Of a stretch of 64,000 nucleotides of DNA, positions 33,760 to 42,080 are shown piece by piece; the stretch's first letter is position 1, and each line of letters begins with the position of its first letter. A program made the translations under genes and the position numbers. Origin of the DNA: CAYVAP01 sp964343195 (GTDB taxonomy: Bacteria > Bacteroidota > Bacteroidia > J057). Under the pieces are notes generated by a model that did not search any database, was not told the DNA's origin, and worked only from the letters and a program-made list of their open reading frames with translations. The stretch covers positions 62,001 through 126,000 of the forward strand of contig CAYFIR010000004.1 of the NCBI GenBank assembly GCA_964343195.1, in the 5' to 3' direction.

Positions 33760-35781
33760 TTGAAGTTTCATGTAAACCAAAAGCATAGTTTGAGCCTGAA
33801 GTATTTCATAGGGATTCTCATTTGCCTGGTTGCCAGCCAATGTCTGAGGGCTGGTCCAGTAGATAGCCTGTTGCAGGTTTTACAGGTTGTCGACAACGAT
33901 AGCCAGCGAATGGCCACCCATACCGAACTGGGATTCGCCTTTTGGGACAGGCAGGAACTGGAAACCTCACGGCAGCATTTCCAGCAGGCCATCCAATTGG
34001 CCGATGAAAGAGAAGTACCTCTGGCCCAGGCCCAGAACCGCCGCTTCCTCGGCATGCTTTGGGCAGCGCAGGCCCACCATGATTCGGCCCTCCGGAACTA
34101 TGAAGCAGCCGATCACTATTTTTCTTTAGCTGATGATGACCAGGAATGGATGAAGCTAAAAGTCGACTTGGGAAATGCCCATTATTTCCTCGCTGCCTAT
34201 CAGTCCGCGGTACGATCCTATCAACAGGCGGACTCCCTGGCAGAGTTGGTCGGGGGGCTCAGCCGAGAAAGGGGCATCATTCTCGGCAACCTTGGCACCT
34301 TGCTCATGGAAATGGATCTTCCCACCCAGGCACTTAAGTACAACCAGCAAGCCATTGCGTTAGCTCGGAAAGATGGCGACATGAGCCGACTGGGTATCTC
34401 CCTGCACAACCTCGGAGGCATTTATGAAGTCCTGGATTCTCTTGAGAAAGGCCGGCAGTACTACGAACAGGCTCTGGCCATTGCGGATAGCCTCCCGGAT
34501 GCGCGCCTGCAGGGATATTGCCACCACAGCCTTGCCAGTGTCAGCAGCAAAACAGGGCAATTGCCACAGGCGATCACCCACGCCCGTATGGCGCTTGATT
34601 TTGCGACGAATCAGGAAGAAGACATTCTCTATCGCTCCCGCCTGGGACTTTTCCTCAGCCAACAGGGACGTTACATTCAGGCAGAAGAATTGCTGCTCGA
34701 CGCGCTGGCCAGGAGCGAAGAGCTGAACCTGCCGGGGTACACCCTTGAGATCGTCGGCTTTTTGGAGGAGCACTTTGCCCGAAAAGGAGATGTCGAAAAG
34801 GCCTACAAATGGTCAACGCGCCACCGAATCATGCAGGACAGCATTCAGAGTCATGAGGTCGAGAAACAGGTTCGGGCGCTGGAAAAGAAGTACCAGACAG
34901 AGCAAACTGAAAAGGAAAACCTGCAACTGAAAGCTGAAAATCAGGCCCAGGCAGCGCGGCTCAACCTGCAACGTCTGGCGCTGGTTTTTGCATTGGGCCT
35001 CATCGTATTGGGAATCGTTGCATTTTACTTTTACCGGAAAAATCTGGAGGGCAAGCGCAAACTCGCCCGGCAGGCGGCAGACCTTCAGGCGCAGCGCATC
35101 CAGCAAATGGAAAAAGAGCACCAGTTGATCGCCATGCAGGCTATGGTGGATGGGCAGGAATCGGAGCGTAGCCGCCTGGCCAAAGACCTGCACGATGGCC
35201 TGGGAGGCTTGCTGTCTACCATCCGCCTTCAGCTTGATCAGCTAAAAGAAAATGATGCAGCGGTGGAAGCTAACGGTCTCCACCACGCGCAGGAATTACT
35301 CGATAAGGCCAGCACCGAATTGCGCCGAATTGCCCACAACCTGATGCCCCAGGCTTTGGTGAAGTTTGGGTTGCGATCAGCCCTGGAAGACTTTGTCGGA
35401 GACATCAATCAAAGTAAGGTGCTTCAGATCGATTTGCAGCTTTATGGACTGCAGGAGCGGTTTGCTCAAGTCCTTGAATTGACTCTTTACCGCATCATTC
35501 AGGAACTGGTCCACAACATCCTGAAGCATGCCCAGGCTACTGAAGCCCTGGTGCAGGTGCTGCGTCGCGAAGGCCGCATCTACCTCACGGTGGAAGACAA
35601 TGGAAAAGGAATCGCGGCTTCCAGTATGACCACCAAAGGCCAGGGGCTTGCCAACCTTCGCTCCCGAGTAGAATATTTGCAGGGCAAACTCGAGATCGAC
35701 TCCCAACCCGGAGAAGGCACTACCGTTTACATCGAATTTGACATCAAACCCGCCCCCCATGATCCGACTCATCATCGTTGA
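33760..35781 (+). CDS. TPR-containing sensor histidine kinase (NarX/LytS-like, HisKA_3)
   Basis: A kinase of about 673 residues. No ATG lies near the expected start; TTG codons at 33739, 33760 and 33790 all precede the signal-like LKYFIGILICLVASQCLRAG, and 33760 is chosen provisionally. Order: an extracytoplasmic TPR array (~35-370), a transmembrane helix (LALVFALGLIVLGIVAFYFY), a coiled coil, then HisKA_3 with the phospho-acceptor in AKDLHDGLGGLLSTIRLQL (His478 from this start), and an HATPase domain with LTVEDNGKGIA. The response regulator gene overlaps its end by 23 bases, so the two form one two-component system. Confidence 0.88.
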   Translation: MKFHVNQKHSLSLKYFIGILICLVASQCLRAGPVDSLLQVLQVVDNDSQRMATHTELGFAFWDRQELETSRQHFQQAIQLADEREVPLAQAQNRRFLGMLWAAQAHHDSALRNYEAADHYFSLADDDQEWMKLKVDLGNAHYFLAAYQSAVRSYQQADSLAELVGGLSRERGIILGNLGTLLMEMDLPTQALKYNQQAIALARKDGDMSRLGISLHNLGGIYEVLDSLEKGRQYYEQALAIADSLPDARLQGYCHHSLASVSSKTGQLPQAITHARMALDFATNQEEDILYRSRLGLFLSQQGRYIQAEELLLDALARSEELNLPGYTLEIVGFLEEHFARKGDVEKAYKWSTRHRIMQDSIQSHEVEKQVRALEKKYQTEQTEKENLQLKAENQAQAARLNLQRLALVFALGLIVLGIVAFYFYRKNLEGKRKLARQAADLQAQRIQQMEKEHQLIAMQAMVDGQESERSRLAKDLHDGLGGLLSTIRLQLDQLKENDAAVEANGLHHAQELLDKASTELRRIAHNLMPQALVKFGLRSALEDFVGDINQSKVLQIDLQLYGLQERFAQVLELTLYRIIQELVHNILKHAQATEALVQVLRREGRIYLTVEDNGKGIAASSMTTKGQGLANLRSRVEYLQGKLEIDSQPGEGTTVYIEFDIKPAPHDPTHHR

Positions 35782-36394
35782 CGACCATCCCCTTGTGATC
35801 GACGGCCTCACCCGCGCCATTGCAGCAGCACCCGATATCGAGTTGGTCGGCACCGCCCTGGATGCACCCTCCTGCCTCGACTGGTTTGAACGCAACGAAG
35901 CCGACGTCGCCATCCTGGACATCAGTTTACCCGGCATGGACGGCATGGAGTTGTGCAAAAAGCTCAAGGGAGAACACCCTGGTTTGCAGATAATTGGGCT
36001 GACGACCTACGACCAGGTGAGCTTTATCACCGAGATGCTCCGCGCCGGAGCCAGTGGCTACCTGTTCAAGAATGTGGACCAGGAAGAATTGATCCGGGCC
36101 ATCCAGGCCGTCCATAGCGGCGACACCTACCTCAGCAAAGGCGTCAACGACAAGCTCATTGCCAAGGCCATGCAAGGCGGACAGCCCCAGCAGGGCTTTA
36201 TCCCCAGGCTCTCCCGCCGCGAGAAGGAAGTCCTCAAGCTCATCGTCGAGGAATACACCAACCAGGAGATCGCCGATCAGCTCTGCATCGCCCTCACCAC
36301 CGTCGAGACCCACCGCGTCCACCTCCGCGAAAAACTCGGCGCCCGCAACACCGCAGGCATGGTGAAGAACGCCATCAAGTTTGGACTGGTGTGA
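35759..36394 (+). CDS. NarL/FixJ-type response regulator
   Basis: A protein of 211 residues. ATG 35759 lies inside the kinase gene's end. The receiver domain has the acidic pair in VDDHP (Asp8, Asp9), the phospho-acceptor Asp54 in VAILDISLPGMDG and the conserved Lys in YLFKNV. The C-terminal LuxR-type helix-turn-helix is LSRREKEVLKLIVEEYTNQEIADQL with TVETHRVHLREKLGA. The stop codon TGA (36392-36394) is inside the first bases of a 254-bp repeat that also ends the ROCO gene downstream, so the last residues of this protein may have been set by an insertion. Confidence 0.93.
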   Translation: MIRLIIVDDHPLVIDGLTRAIAAAPDIELVGTALDAPSCLDWFERNEADVAILDISLPGMDGMELCKKLKGEHPGLQIIGLTTYDQVSFITEMLRAGASGYLFKNVDQEELIRAIQAVHSGDTYLSKGVNDKLIAKAMQGGQPQQGFIPRLSRREKEVLKLIVEEYTNQEIADQLCIALTTVETHRVHLREKLGARNTAGMVKNAIKFGLV

Positions 36395-36644
36395 GGAAAT
36401 TCTTGATTCGGAATTCACGCTTGCTGCGGGTTAAAACCGCACAGCAAGTAGGAAAGCTACCTGTTTCCATATCCCCAATATCATCCTGACCCTCGCAGCA
36501 TAGCGGAGAGGTGAAGGACCTTGTGCGCGTATCTCCCTTTGGAGGGAGATGGCCTGCGAGATAGAGGGAGGAAGTTGAGTCAGTTGATCGACGTCTCCTG
36601 AACGTCGATCAGCACTATTCTTCGGGATTCCATCCCGCGAGAAG
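36391..36644. repeat. 254-bp direct repeat, left copy (ends the response regulator gene)
   Basis: This 254-base segment matches 40862-41115 at about 90% by eye, with only compensating one-base indels. It begins with GTGAGGAAATTCTTGATTCG, whose TGA is the stop codon of the response regulator; the right copy likewise supplies the ROCO stop. Inside are three hairpins: CTTGCTGCGG paired with CAGCAAG, GATCGACGT paired with ACGTCGATC, and CGGGAT paired with ATCCCG. It includes a TCATCCTGA...GGTGAAGGACCTTGTGCGC segment resembling widespread intergenic repeats. No frame of useful length is present. Confidence 0.9.
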
Positions 36645-36800
36645 CAAAAGCCCCCTAACACCCATCCGTCACATTGCACAACTCCCCGCTCCTGCGTACC
36701 TTTCAGTAACTCAGCACAAATCGCTGTATCAGCAAAATCCTGCATTCTCTGACAGCAAAGCGATCTGACCTCTGACTTCTCTTCTTACCTCTCTCTCCCC
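36645..36800. other. Unique spacer and short repeat before the ROCO gene
   Basis: After the direct repeat, about 100 bases appear unique and mixed in composition. From 36745 a short repeat ends in GATCTGACCTCTGACTTCT (36762-36780), 20 bases before the ROCO ATG. The same 19-base string occurs at 55253-55271 before the thioesterase gene, in part before paaC, and inverted after paaE. No gene or RNA was seen. Confidence 0.6.
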
Positions 36801-39800
36801 ATGTCCGACCTAGCCCTAGCCAAAATTCGTGAAAACAAGCGCACCCGCGCCAAAAGCCTCAAACTCGCCCGCTGTGGACTCTACGAACTGCCCGACGAGC
36901 TTTTCGACTGCGTGTGGCTGGAAGAACTGATCCTGAGTAATCGGATATGGGATGATCAGCAGCGAAAATGGATCGATCAGGCGAGCAGCGGGCCTTATAA
37001 CCTCCTGAGAGAGTTACCAAAGGAGTTTGAGAAGCTTAAAAAGCTCAAGCGGCTGTATGCCGGAGGAAGTGAGGATATTCACGTCCTGGGGTATTTGGTC
37101 TTCTCTGATAACTGGGGCATTTCTGATCTGAGCGCTCTTACGGGTCTGAGCCAGCTCCAAAGGCTTGACCTGAGAAATACAAAGGTCTCTGATCTGAGCG
37201 CTCTTACGGGTCTGAGCCAGCTCCAAAGGCTTGACCTGAGAAATACAAAGGTCTCTGATCTGAGCGCTCTTACGGGTCTGAGCCAGCTCCAAACGCTTGA
37301 CCTGAGAAATACAAAGGTCTTTGATCTGAGCGCTCTTACGGGTCTTCCCCAGCTCCAAACGCTTGACCTGAGCTACACCGGGGTCTCTGATCTGAGCGCT
37401 CTTACGGGTCTGAGCCAGCTCCAAACGCTTGACCTGAGAAATACAAAGGTCTTTGATCTGAGCGCTCTTACGGGTCTGAGCCAGCTCCAAAGGCTTGACC
37501 TGAGCTACACCGGGGTCTCTGATCTGAGCGCTCTTACGGGTCTGAGCCAGCTCCAAACGCTTGACCTGAGAAATACAAAGGTCTTTGATCTGAGCGCTCT
37601 TACGGGTCTTCCCCAGCTCCAAACGCTTTCCCTGAGAAATACAAAGGTCTCTGATCTGAGCGTTCTTACGGGTCTGAGCCAGCTCCAAACGCTTGACCTG
37701 AGCGGAACCGGGGTCTCTGATCTGAGCGCTCTTACGGGTCTTACCCAGCTCCAAACGCTTGACCTGAGCGAAACCGGGGTCTCTGATCTGAGCGCTCTTA
37801 CGGGTCTGAGCCAGCTCCAAACGCTTTACCTGAGCGACACCGTGGTCTCTGATCTGAGCGCTCTTACGGGTCTGAGCCAGCTCCAAACGCTTTCCCTGAG
37901 CAGAACCGTGGTCTCTGATCTGAGCGCTCTTACGGGTCTGAGCCAGCTCCAAACGCTTTCCCTGAGCGGAACCAGGGTCTCTGATCTGAGCGCTCTTACG
38001 GGTCTGAGCCAGCTCCAAACGCTTTACCTGAGCGACACCGTGGTCTCTGATCTGAGCGTTCTTACGGGTCTGAGCCAGCTCCAAACGCTTGACCTGAGCG
38101 GAACCGGGGTCTCTGATCTGAGCGCTCTTACGGGTCTTACCCAGCTCCAAACGCTTGACCTGAGCGAAACCGGGGTCTCTGATCTGAGCGCTCTTACGGG
38201 TCTGAGCCAGCTCCAAACGCTTGACCTGAGAAATACAAAGGTCTTTGATCTGAGCGCTCTTACGGGTCTGAGCCAGCTCCAAAGGCTTGACCTGAGAAAT
38301 ACAAAGGTCTCTGATCTGAGCGCTCTTACGGGTCTGAGCCAGCTCCAAACGCTTGACCTGAGCAGAACCGGGGTCTCTGATCTGAGCGCTCTTACGGGTC
38401 TGAGCCAGCTCCAAAAACTTGACTTGCAGAAAACCCACATAACAAATCTCTCCTCCCTGATTCCCTTAATTGAGCGTGGGGTACCCGTTCGATGGAGGGA
38501 AAAGGATTACAGGCCACCCAGAATCGTCCTCTATGACACCCCCCTCACCCATCCTCCGGTTGAGGTCGTCAAAGAGGGCAATCAGGCCATCCTCAACTAC
38601 TTCCGGGAACTGGAAGCAGGCGAGGTAATCGTCCACGAAGCCAAGTTCCTGATCCTGGGCGAAGCAGGTACAGGCAAGACCACCCTGGCCCGTCGGGTCT
38701 GTGACCATCAGGCTCCCATGCCCGAGGAGACCAAAGACACCACCCGTGGCATCGACATCGTCCCGCATACCTGGTGCCAGCCCGATCAGCCTGACTTCCT
38801 GATGAATATATGGGACTTTGGGGGGCAGGATGTGTACCATGGCATCCATCAGCTGTTTCTCTCCAAGCGGGCGCTCTATGCCCTGGTACTCGACGGGCGT
38901 ATCGAGGAGAACCCCCACTACTGGCTACAGGCCCAGGAGTTGCTGGGGCAGGACAGTCCCCTGCTGGTGATCCTGAACAAAAAGGGAAGCATCCGCCAGA
39001 ATGCCCCAGTCCATGAGTGGCGGGGAGAGTATGGTAATTTGAAAGAGTACAAGGAAATCAACCTTCAGGACGACCAGGATCAGCTAAAGCTGCTGTCCCA
39101 GACGGTGGAGACCTACATCCGCACCCTGCCGCACATACAGCGCGGAGAGCGGCTGCCGAAGAAGTGGGTAGCCATCCGCGACCGGCTCAAAGAGGAGCAA
39201 AAAAAGAAAAAGTACATCTGGCTGGATCGCTTTCAGGACATCTGTGAAGAAGAAGGCATCGCCGAAGAGGAGCGGCAGGATTTTCTGAGTGACTACCTGC
39301 ACGACCTGGGAGCCATCCTGCACTTCTCCGATGAGCCTCAGCTCAAGCGCATCCTCTTTCTTGATGCCGAGTGGGCCATCGACGCCATTTACAATGTGCT
39401 GGACCACACGCGAGAGCAGGAGCGGACGGGCTACTTCTCCCGCGAAGACCTGAAGCAGCTCTGGAAGGAGAGCAGCTACCGCCGGGTATTCGACGAGTTG
39501 CTGGCGCTGATGCAGATCTCGGGCTTTGAGCTGTGTTTTGAGGTGCCGAAGGAGGACCTCTTCATCGTGCCACAGCTATTGCCCGCTGATAAGCCGGAGG
39601 GCTATGCCTGGCAGGCCGGCGATCAGGAACTGGCCCTGCGCTATGCCTACGATTTCATGCCCAAGGGCATCGTGCCGCGTCTGGTGGTGCGCCTGCACGC
39701 TCACCTCGCCGACGAAGGCATGCTGTGGAAGCGGGGGGCGGTCTTCATCCGCGAGGGCGCGACTGCCGAGGTAGTGGAGCACTTTCGCGACAACTATATC

Positions 39801-40865
39801 CACATTCGCGTGAAGGGGCAGAACCGCCGCCGACTGCTGACCATCATCGCCTTTCAGCTCGACCAGATCAACGCGACCTTTCATTTCTCGGAGCGCATGA
39901 ATGTGCATCAGCTTATTCCCTGCAATTGCCGGGAGTGTCGGCGTGACAAGCCCTATTACTTCCGCAAGGCCAACCTCGACAACGCCAAGCGAAGGGGTGT
40001 ACGAGAGGTGCAGTGTCAGCACAGTTTCGACAATATCTCGGTGATTTCCCTGTTGGAAGAGACCTTCTACCAGGACAATACCTATAAGTCATATTCATCA
40101 AACCCCACTTATATGCAACGATACGAGTACATCCGACAGTTGCTGATGGACAATCAGCTACAGGCTGCCATTCAGGAACTGGACGAAGGCCTACGAGGCA
40201 GCCATCACTCCAATACAGTGGCTGGTCTCATGGGCCGCTACAACGGCCTGAAAAATGAGATTATGGGCGGTACCATCAGTTCTGATGAAAGGGCCCGCCG
40301 AACCAATGTGCTCCTTCAAACGGCGCTGGACCTGGCAGAAAAGCTGCAACAAGAATATCCAGGGAGAGCGCAGTATGAAGTCCAGGCCCGCAACCCCGTT
40401 CCTGATCCTGTGACGACCCGTAGGGCAGGGGAGGAGCCTGCATCCAAAGGAGGCAGTACCATTATCATCAATGGCAATGTAGGATCCTTTAGCTCTGAAA
40501 ACCAGGGAACAATCACCAACCACATCGACCAAAGCCAGCACACCACCACCACGAACATCACCAACCATCTGACCCAGATCCAGCAACTGGTCGAGGCAGA
40601 AAAAGCAGCAGGCTATATCGACGAGGACGCCTACGAGGAGCTGCTCGATATCCTGGAAGAAATCAAGGAAAACCCAGAGCCTCAAACCGACAGGCAGCAG
40701 CGCAAATGGAAGCGCTGGCTGGGAAAAGCCGTCGAAGCGGGTGGGAAGTTTGTTGGAGGACGCCTGGAGAAAGGAGCTGATGCCCTGATCGGTGAAGGCC
40801 TAAAAGGCTGGCTAAAGGAGGGAGGGCTGGAGGTATTAGGGAGCTTTCTGCAAGGGTTGGGGTGA
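36801..40865 (+). CDS. LRR-Roc-COR (ROCO family) GTPase with effector-associated C-terminus
   Basis: A protein of 1354 residues. Residues ~1-105 are degenerate leucine-rich repeats; ~108-547 are 20 nearly identical 22-residue LRRs (core LSALTGLSQLQTLDL). The Roc GTPase follows, with P-loop GEAGTGKT (620-627), switch DFGGQ (672-676) and G4 NKKG (726-729) in place of NKxD. A COR dimerisation domain (~740-1090, with CNCREC) comes next. At ~1110-1195, YEYIRQLLMDNQLQAAIQEL and LMGRYNGLKNEIMGGTIS resemble effector-associated domain 11. Then a beta segment (TIIINGNVGSFSS), a helical hairpin and an amphipathic Gly-rich tail. Bacterial ROCO proteins are signalling switches, some in conflict systems; the partner here is unknown. 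The whole gene lies between 254-bp direct repeats. Confidence 0.9.
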   Translation: MSDLALAKIRENKRTRAKSLKLARCGLYELPDELFDCVWLEELILSNRIWDDQQRKWIDQASSGPYNLLRELPKEFEKLKKLKRLYAGGSEDIHVLGYLVFSDNWGISDLSALTGLSQLQRLDLRNTKVSDLSALTGLSQLQRLDLRNTKVSDLSALTGLSQLQTLDLRNTKVFDLSALTGLPQLQTLDLSYTGVSDLSALTGLSQLQTLDLRNTKVFDLSALTGLSQLQRLDLSYTGVSDLSALTGLSQLQTLDLRNTKVFDLSALTGLPQLQTLSLRNTKVSDLSVLTGLSQLQTLDLSGTGVSDLSALTGLTQLQTLDLSETGVSDLSALTGLSQLQTLYLSDTVVSDLSALTGLSQLQTLSLSRTVVSDLSALTGLSQLQTLSLSGTRVSDLSALTGLSQLQTLYLSDTVVSDLSVLTGLSQLQTLDLSGTGVSDLSALTGLTQLQTLDLSETGVSDLSALTGLSQLQTLDLRNTKVFDLSALTGLSQLQRLDLRNTKVSDLSALTGLSQLQTLDLSRTGVSDLSALTGLSQLQKLDLQKTHITNLSSLIPLIERGVPVRWREKDYRPPRIVLYDTPLTHPPVEVVKEGNQAILNYFRELEAGEVIVHEAKFLILGEAGTGKTTLARRVCDHQAPMPEETKDTTRGIDIVPHTWCQPDQPDFLMNIWDFGGQDVYHGIHQLFLSKRALYALVLDGRIEENPHYWLQAQELLGQDSPLLVILNKKGSIRQNAPVHEWRGEYGNLKEYKEINLQDDQDQLKLLSQTVETYIRTLPHIQRGERLPKKWVAIRDRLKEEQKKKKYIWLDRFQDICEEEGIAEEERQDFLSDYLHDLGAILHFSDEPQLKRILFLDAEWAIDAIYNVLDHTREQERTGYFSREDLKQLWKESSYRRVFDELLALMQISGFELCFEVPKEDLFIVPQLLPADKPEGYAWQAGDQELALRYAYDFMPKGIVPRLVVRLHAHLADEGMLWKRGAVFIREGATAEVVEHFRDNYIHIRVKGQNRRRLLTIIAFQLDQINATFHFSERMNVHQLIPCNCRECRRDKPYYFRKANLDNAKRRGVREVQCQHSFDNISVISLLEETFYQDNTYKSYSSNPTYMQRYEYIRQLLMDNQLQAAIQELDEGLRGSHHSNTVAGLMGRYNGLKNEIMGGTISSDERARRTNVLLQTALDLAEKLQQEYPGRAQYEVQARNPVPDPVTTRRAGEEPASKGGSTIIINGNVGSFSSENQGTITNHIDQSQHTTTTNITNHLTQIQQLVEAEKAAGYIDEDAYEELLDILEEIKENPEPQTDRQQRKWKRWLGKAVEAGGKFVGGRLEKGADALIGEGLKGWLKEGGLEVLGSFLQGLG
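37123..38442 (+). repeat. Tandem array of twenty 66-bp leucine-rich-repeat units
   Basis: Twenty consecutive units begin CTGATCTGAGCG every 66 bases from 37123 to 38377, with no insertion or deletion. The framework (AGCGCTCTTACGGGTCTGAG, then CCAGCTCCAAA) is nearly invariant in DNA including synonymous sites. Variation is confined to the segment after each LxL strand, which reads RNTK, SYTG, SGTG, SETG, SDTV, SRTV, SGTR, SRTG or QKTH. Units 9-10 recur as units 15-16, and unit 11 as unit 14. This indicates recent block duplication or gene conversion, with the variable positions on the concave ligand-binding face. Confidence 0.95.
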
Positions 40866-41115
40866 GGAAATTCTTGATTCGGAATTCACGCTTGCTGCGG
40901 GTTAAAACCGCGCAGCAAGCGGGATGGCTATCTGTTACCATATCCCCAATGTCATCCTGAACCTCGCAGCATAGCGGAGAGGTGAAGAACCTTGTGCGCG
41001 TATCTCCCTTCGGAGGGAGAGGCCCGCGCGTAAGAGGGAGGAAAGTTAGTTCAGCTGATCGACGTCTCCTGAACGTCGATCTGTGCTAGTCTTCGGGATT
41101 CCATCCCGCGGGAAG
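40862..41115. repeat. 254-bp direct repeat, right copy (ends the ROCO gene)
   Basis: Same orientation as 36391-36644, with the TGA in its first bases (40863-40865) being the ROCO stop. Compared with the left copy the differences are mostly single substitutions, several of which preserve the hairpins (for example GCGCAGCAAG in the right copy improves the first stem). The distance from left-copy start to right-copy start is 4471 bases, the potential size of a deletable or duplicable unit. Confidence 0.9.
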
Positions 41116-41184
41116 GGAGAGCGGATTCTCCAGGACCAGAACGAACGCCGATCGGAGTCGGCGTTCAACATGAAATAGGGGTAC
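41116..41184. other. Hairpin-containing spacer after the right repeat
   Basis: GAACGCCGA (41143-41151) pairs perfectly with TCGGCGTTC (41158-41166) around six bases. It lies just downstream of the tetR gene (on the minus strand) and could help end its transcript, although no T run follows. With the repeat copy it makes up the 319-base gap between the ROCO and tetR genes, and no gene is seen in it. Confidence 0.5.
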
Positions 41185-41766
41185 TCAATCCCCTTTCACC
41201 AATCCGTGCAGGAGGGCCTGTGAAAGCTGCTGGGTCAGGGTTTTCTCAGTGTAGTCCCGGTTGCGGGAATACCAGGCGTATAATGAGCGGAGGGTGGAGA
41301 GTAGGGTAAAGAGTGTGATTTCCAGGTCAAGTTTGCGAAATTCTCCCGTCTGCATTCCTTTAACCAGGATGGATTTGAAGTTTTCTTCATAACGGGCTCG
41401 CAGCTGCAGGAATTCTGCTTTTGAATCTTCATCGAGGTGGACCCATTCCTGCCAAACCAATGCAATTGCGTTGGGTTCTGCTATCGTTAGCCTTACATGA
41501 AGGCTGATGATGTCTTTCAACTGTTGAGAAGGCGTTTGGTCTTCGCCATAAATGGTGCTCATTCCCTGGTGAAATGACCTTGCTACCTTCAGGATCAATT
41601 CCTCCAGTATCGCCTGCTTGGAACTGATATGGTTATAAAGACTCGGAGCAGCATCCATGCCGACGGCATTGGCAATATTTTTTAGCGATGTCCCCTGGTA
41701 CCCCTGCCGACGGAACAAGTGGGCGGCCTGGGTAAGAATCTCTGATTTTCGGGTAGAAGGTGGCAT
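41185..41766 (-). CDS. TetR/AcrR-family transcriptional regulator
   Basis: A protein of 193 residues starting at the ATG complementary to 41764-41766 (MPPSTRKSEILTQAA); two codons upstream is a TTG that is unlikely. The N-terminal helix-turn-helix is ILTQAAHLFRRQGYQGTSLKNIANAVGMDAAPSLYNHISSK, typical of the family. The C-terminal ligand domain is helical (LKDIISLHVRLTIAEPNAIALVWQEWVHLDE) and resembles regulators of fatty-acid or phenylacetate catabolism. Similar palindromes lie before paaE (50674) and the acyl-CoA dehydrogenase (61385), so this protein is a candidate regulator of both, though another TetR outside the window is equally possible. Confidence 0.88.
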   Translation of the reverse strand: MPPSTRKSEILTQAAHLFRRQGYQGTSLKNIANAVGMDAAPSLYNHISSKQAILEELILKVARSFHQGMSTIYGEDQTPSQQLKDIISLHVRLTIAEPNAIALVWQEWVHLDEDSKAEFLQLRARYEENFKSILVKGMQTGEFRKLDLEITLFTLLSTLRSLYAWYSRNRDYTEKTLTQQLSQALLHGLVKGD

Positions 41767-41778
41767 AAGCAAGGTGAT

Positions 41779-41812
41779 AAAAAAAGCGCTGACTCTGTAG
41801 CAGAATCAGCGC
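41779..41812 (-). terminator. Intrinsic terminator of the histone-like gene
   Basis: On the minus strand GCGCTGATTCTG pairs with CAGAGTCAGCGC (12 bases, one mismatch) around CTA, followed by seven T residues (A run at 41779-41785 on the plus strand). It lies between the histone-like gene and the tetR start codon, so tetR needs its own promoter or readthrough. Confidence 0.85.
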
Positions 41813-41849
41813 CTAGATTTTTCGAGACAAGGAAAAACCAAAGAAGGAA

Positions 41850-42029
41850 TTAATCGTCGGTATTCTTCTTCTCCTGGATCTCCTTACGGATATCCTGAGC
41901 CATTACCTTCACGTCCTGCATGGCTTTACGTGCACGGGTTCCGGCAGCTTTGTTGCCCTTGTCATAGAATTTTTCGAAGTCCTCACCGATCTCATCGACA
42001 AGCTTCTTTAGTTCATTGTATTTTTCCAT
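41850..42029 (-). CDS. Histone H1-like (Hc1-type) small basic protein
   Basis: A 59-residue protein. It reads MEKYNELKKLVDEIGEDF, then EKFYDKGNKAAGTRARKAMQ and ends EIQEKKNTDD. The KxGNKAAGTRARKAMQ stretch is the hallmark of Hc1/histone H1-like proteins conserved in Bacteroidota and chlamydiae, with helices rich in Lys and Glu. It probably binds DNA or acts as a nucleoid protein. It is followed by a strong terminator, so it is likely an independent, well-expressed gene. Confidence 0.9.
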   Translation of the reverse strand: MEKYNELKKLVDEIGEDFEKFYDKGNKAAGTRARKAMQDVKVMAQDIRKEIQEKKNTDD

Positions 42030-42080
42030 TCCGTTTACTTTTTCGGTTTTAGAGCAAATTAGAAATGTTTTGACACATTG

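Noticed and set aside
37014..38438. A 474-codon open frame on the minus strand across the LRR array
   Set aside because: The 66-bp unit is a multiple of three, so any stop-free frame of one unit stays open through all units; the plus-strand protein continues into Roc-COR domains.
37123..38442. CRISPR-like appearance of regularly spaced repeats
   Set aside because: Units are contiguous 66-bp coding repeats in frame with no unique spacers and no cas genes nearby.
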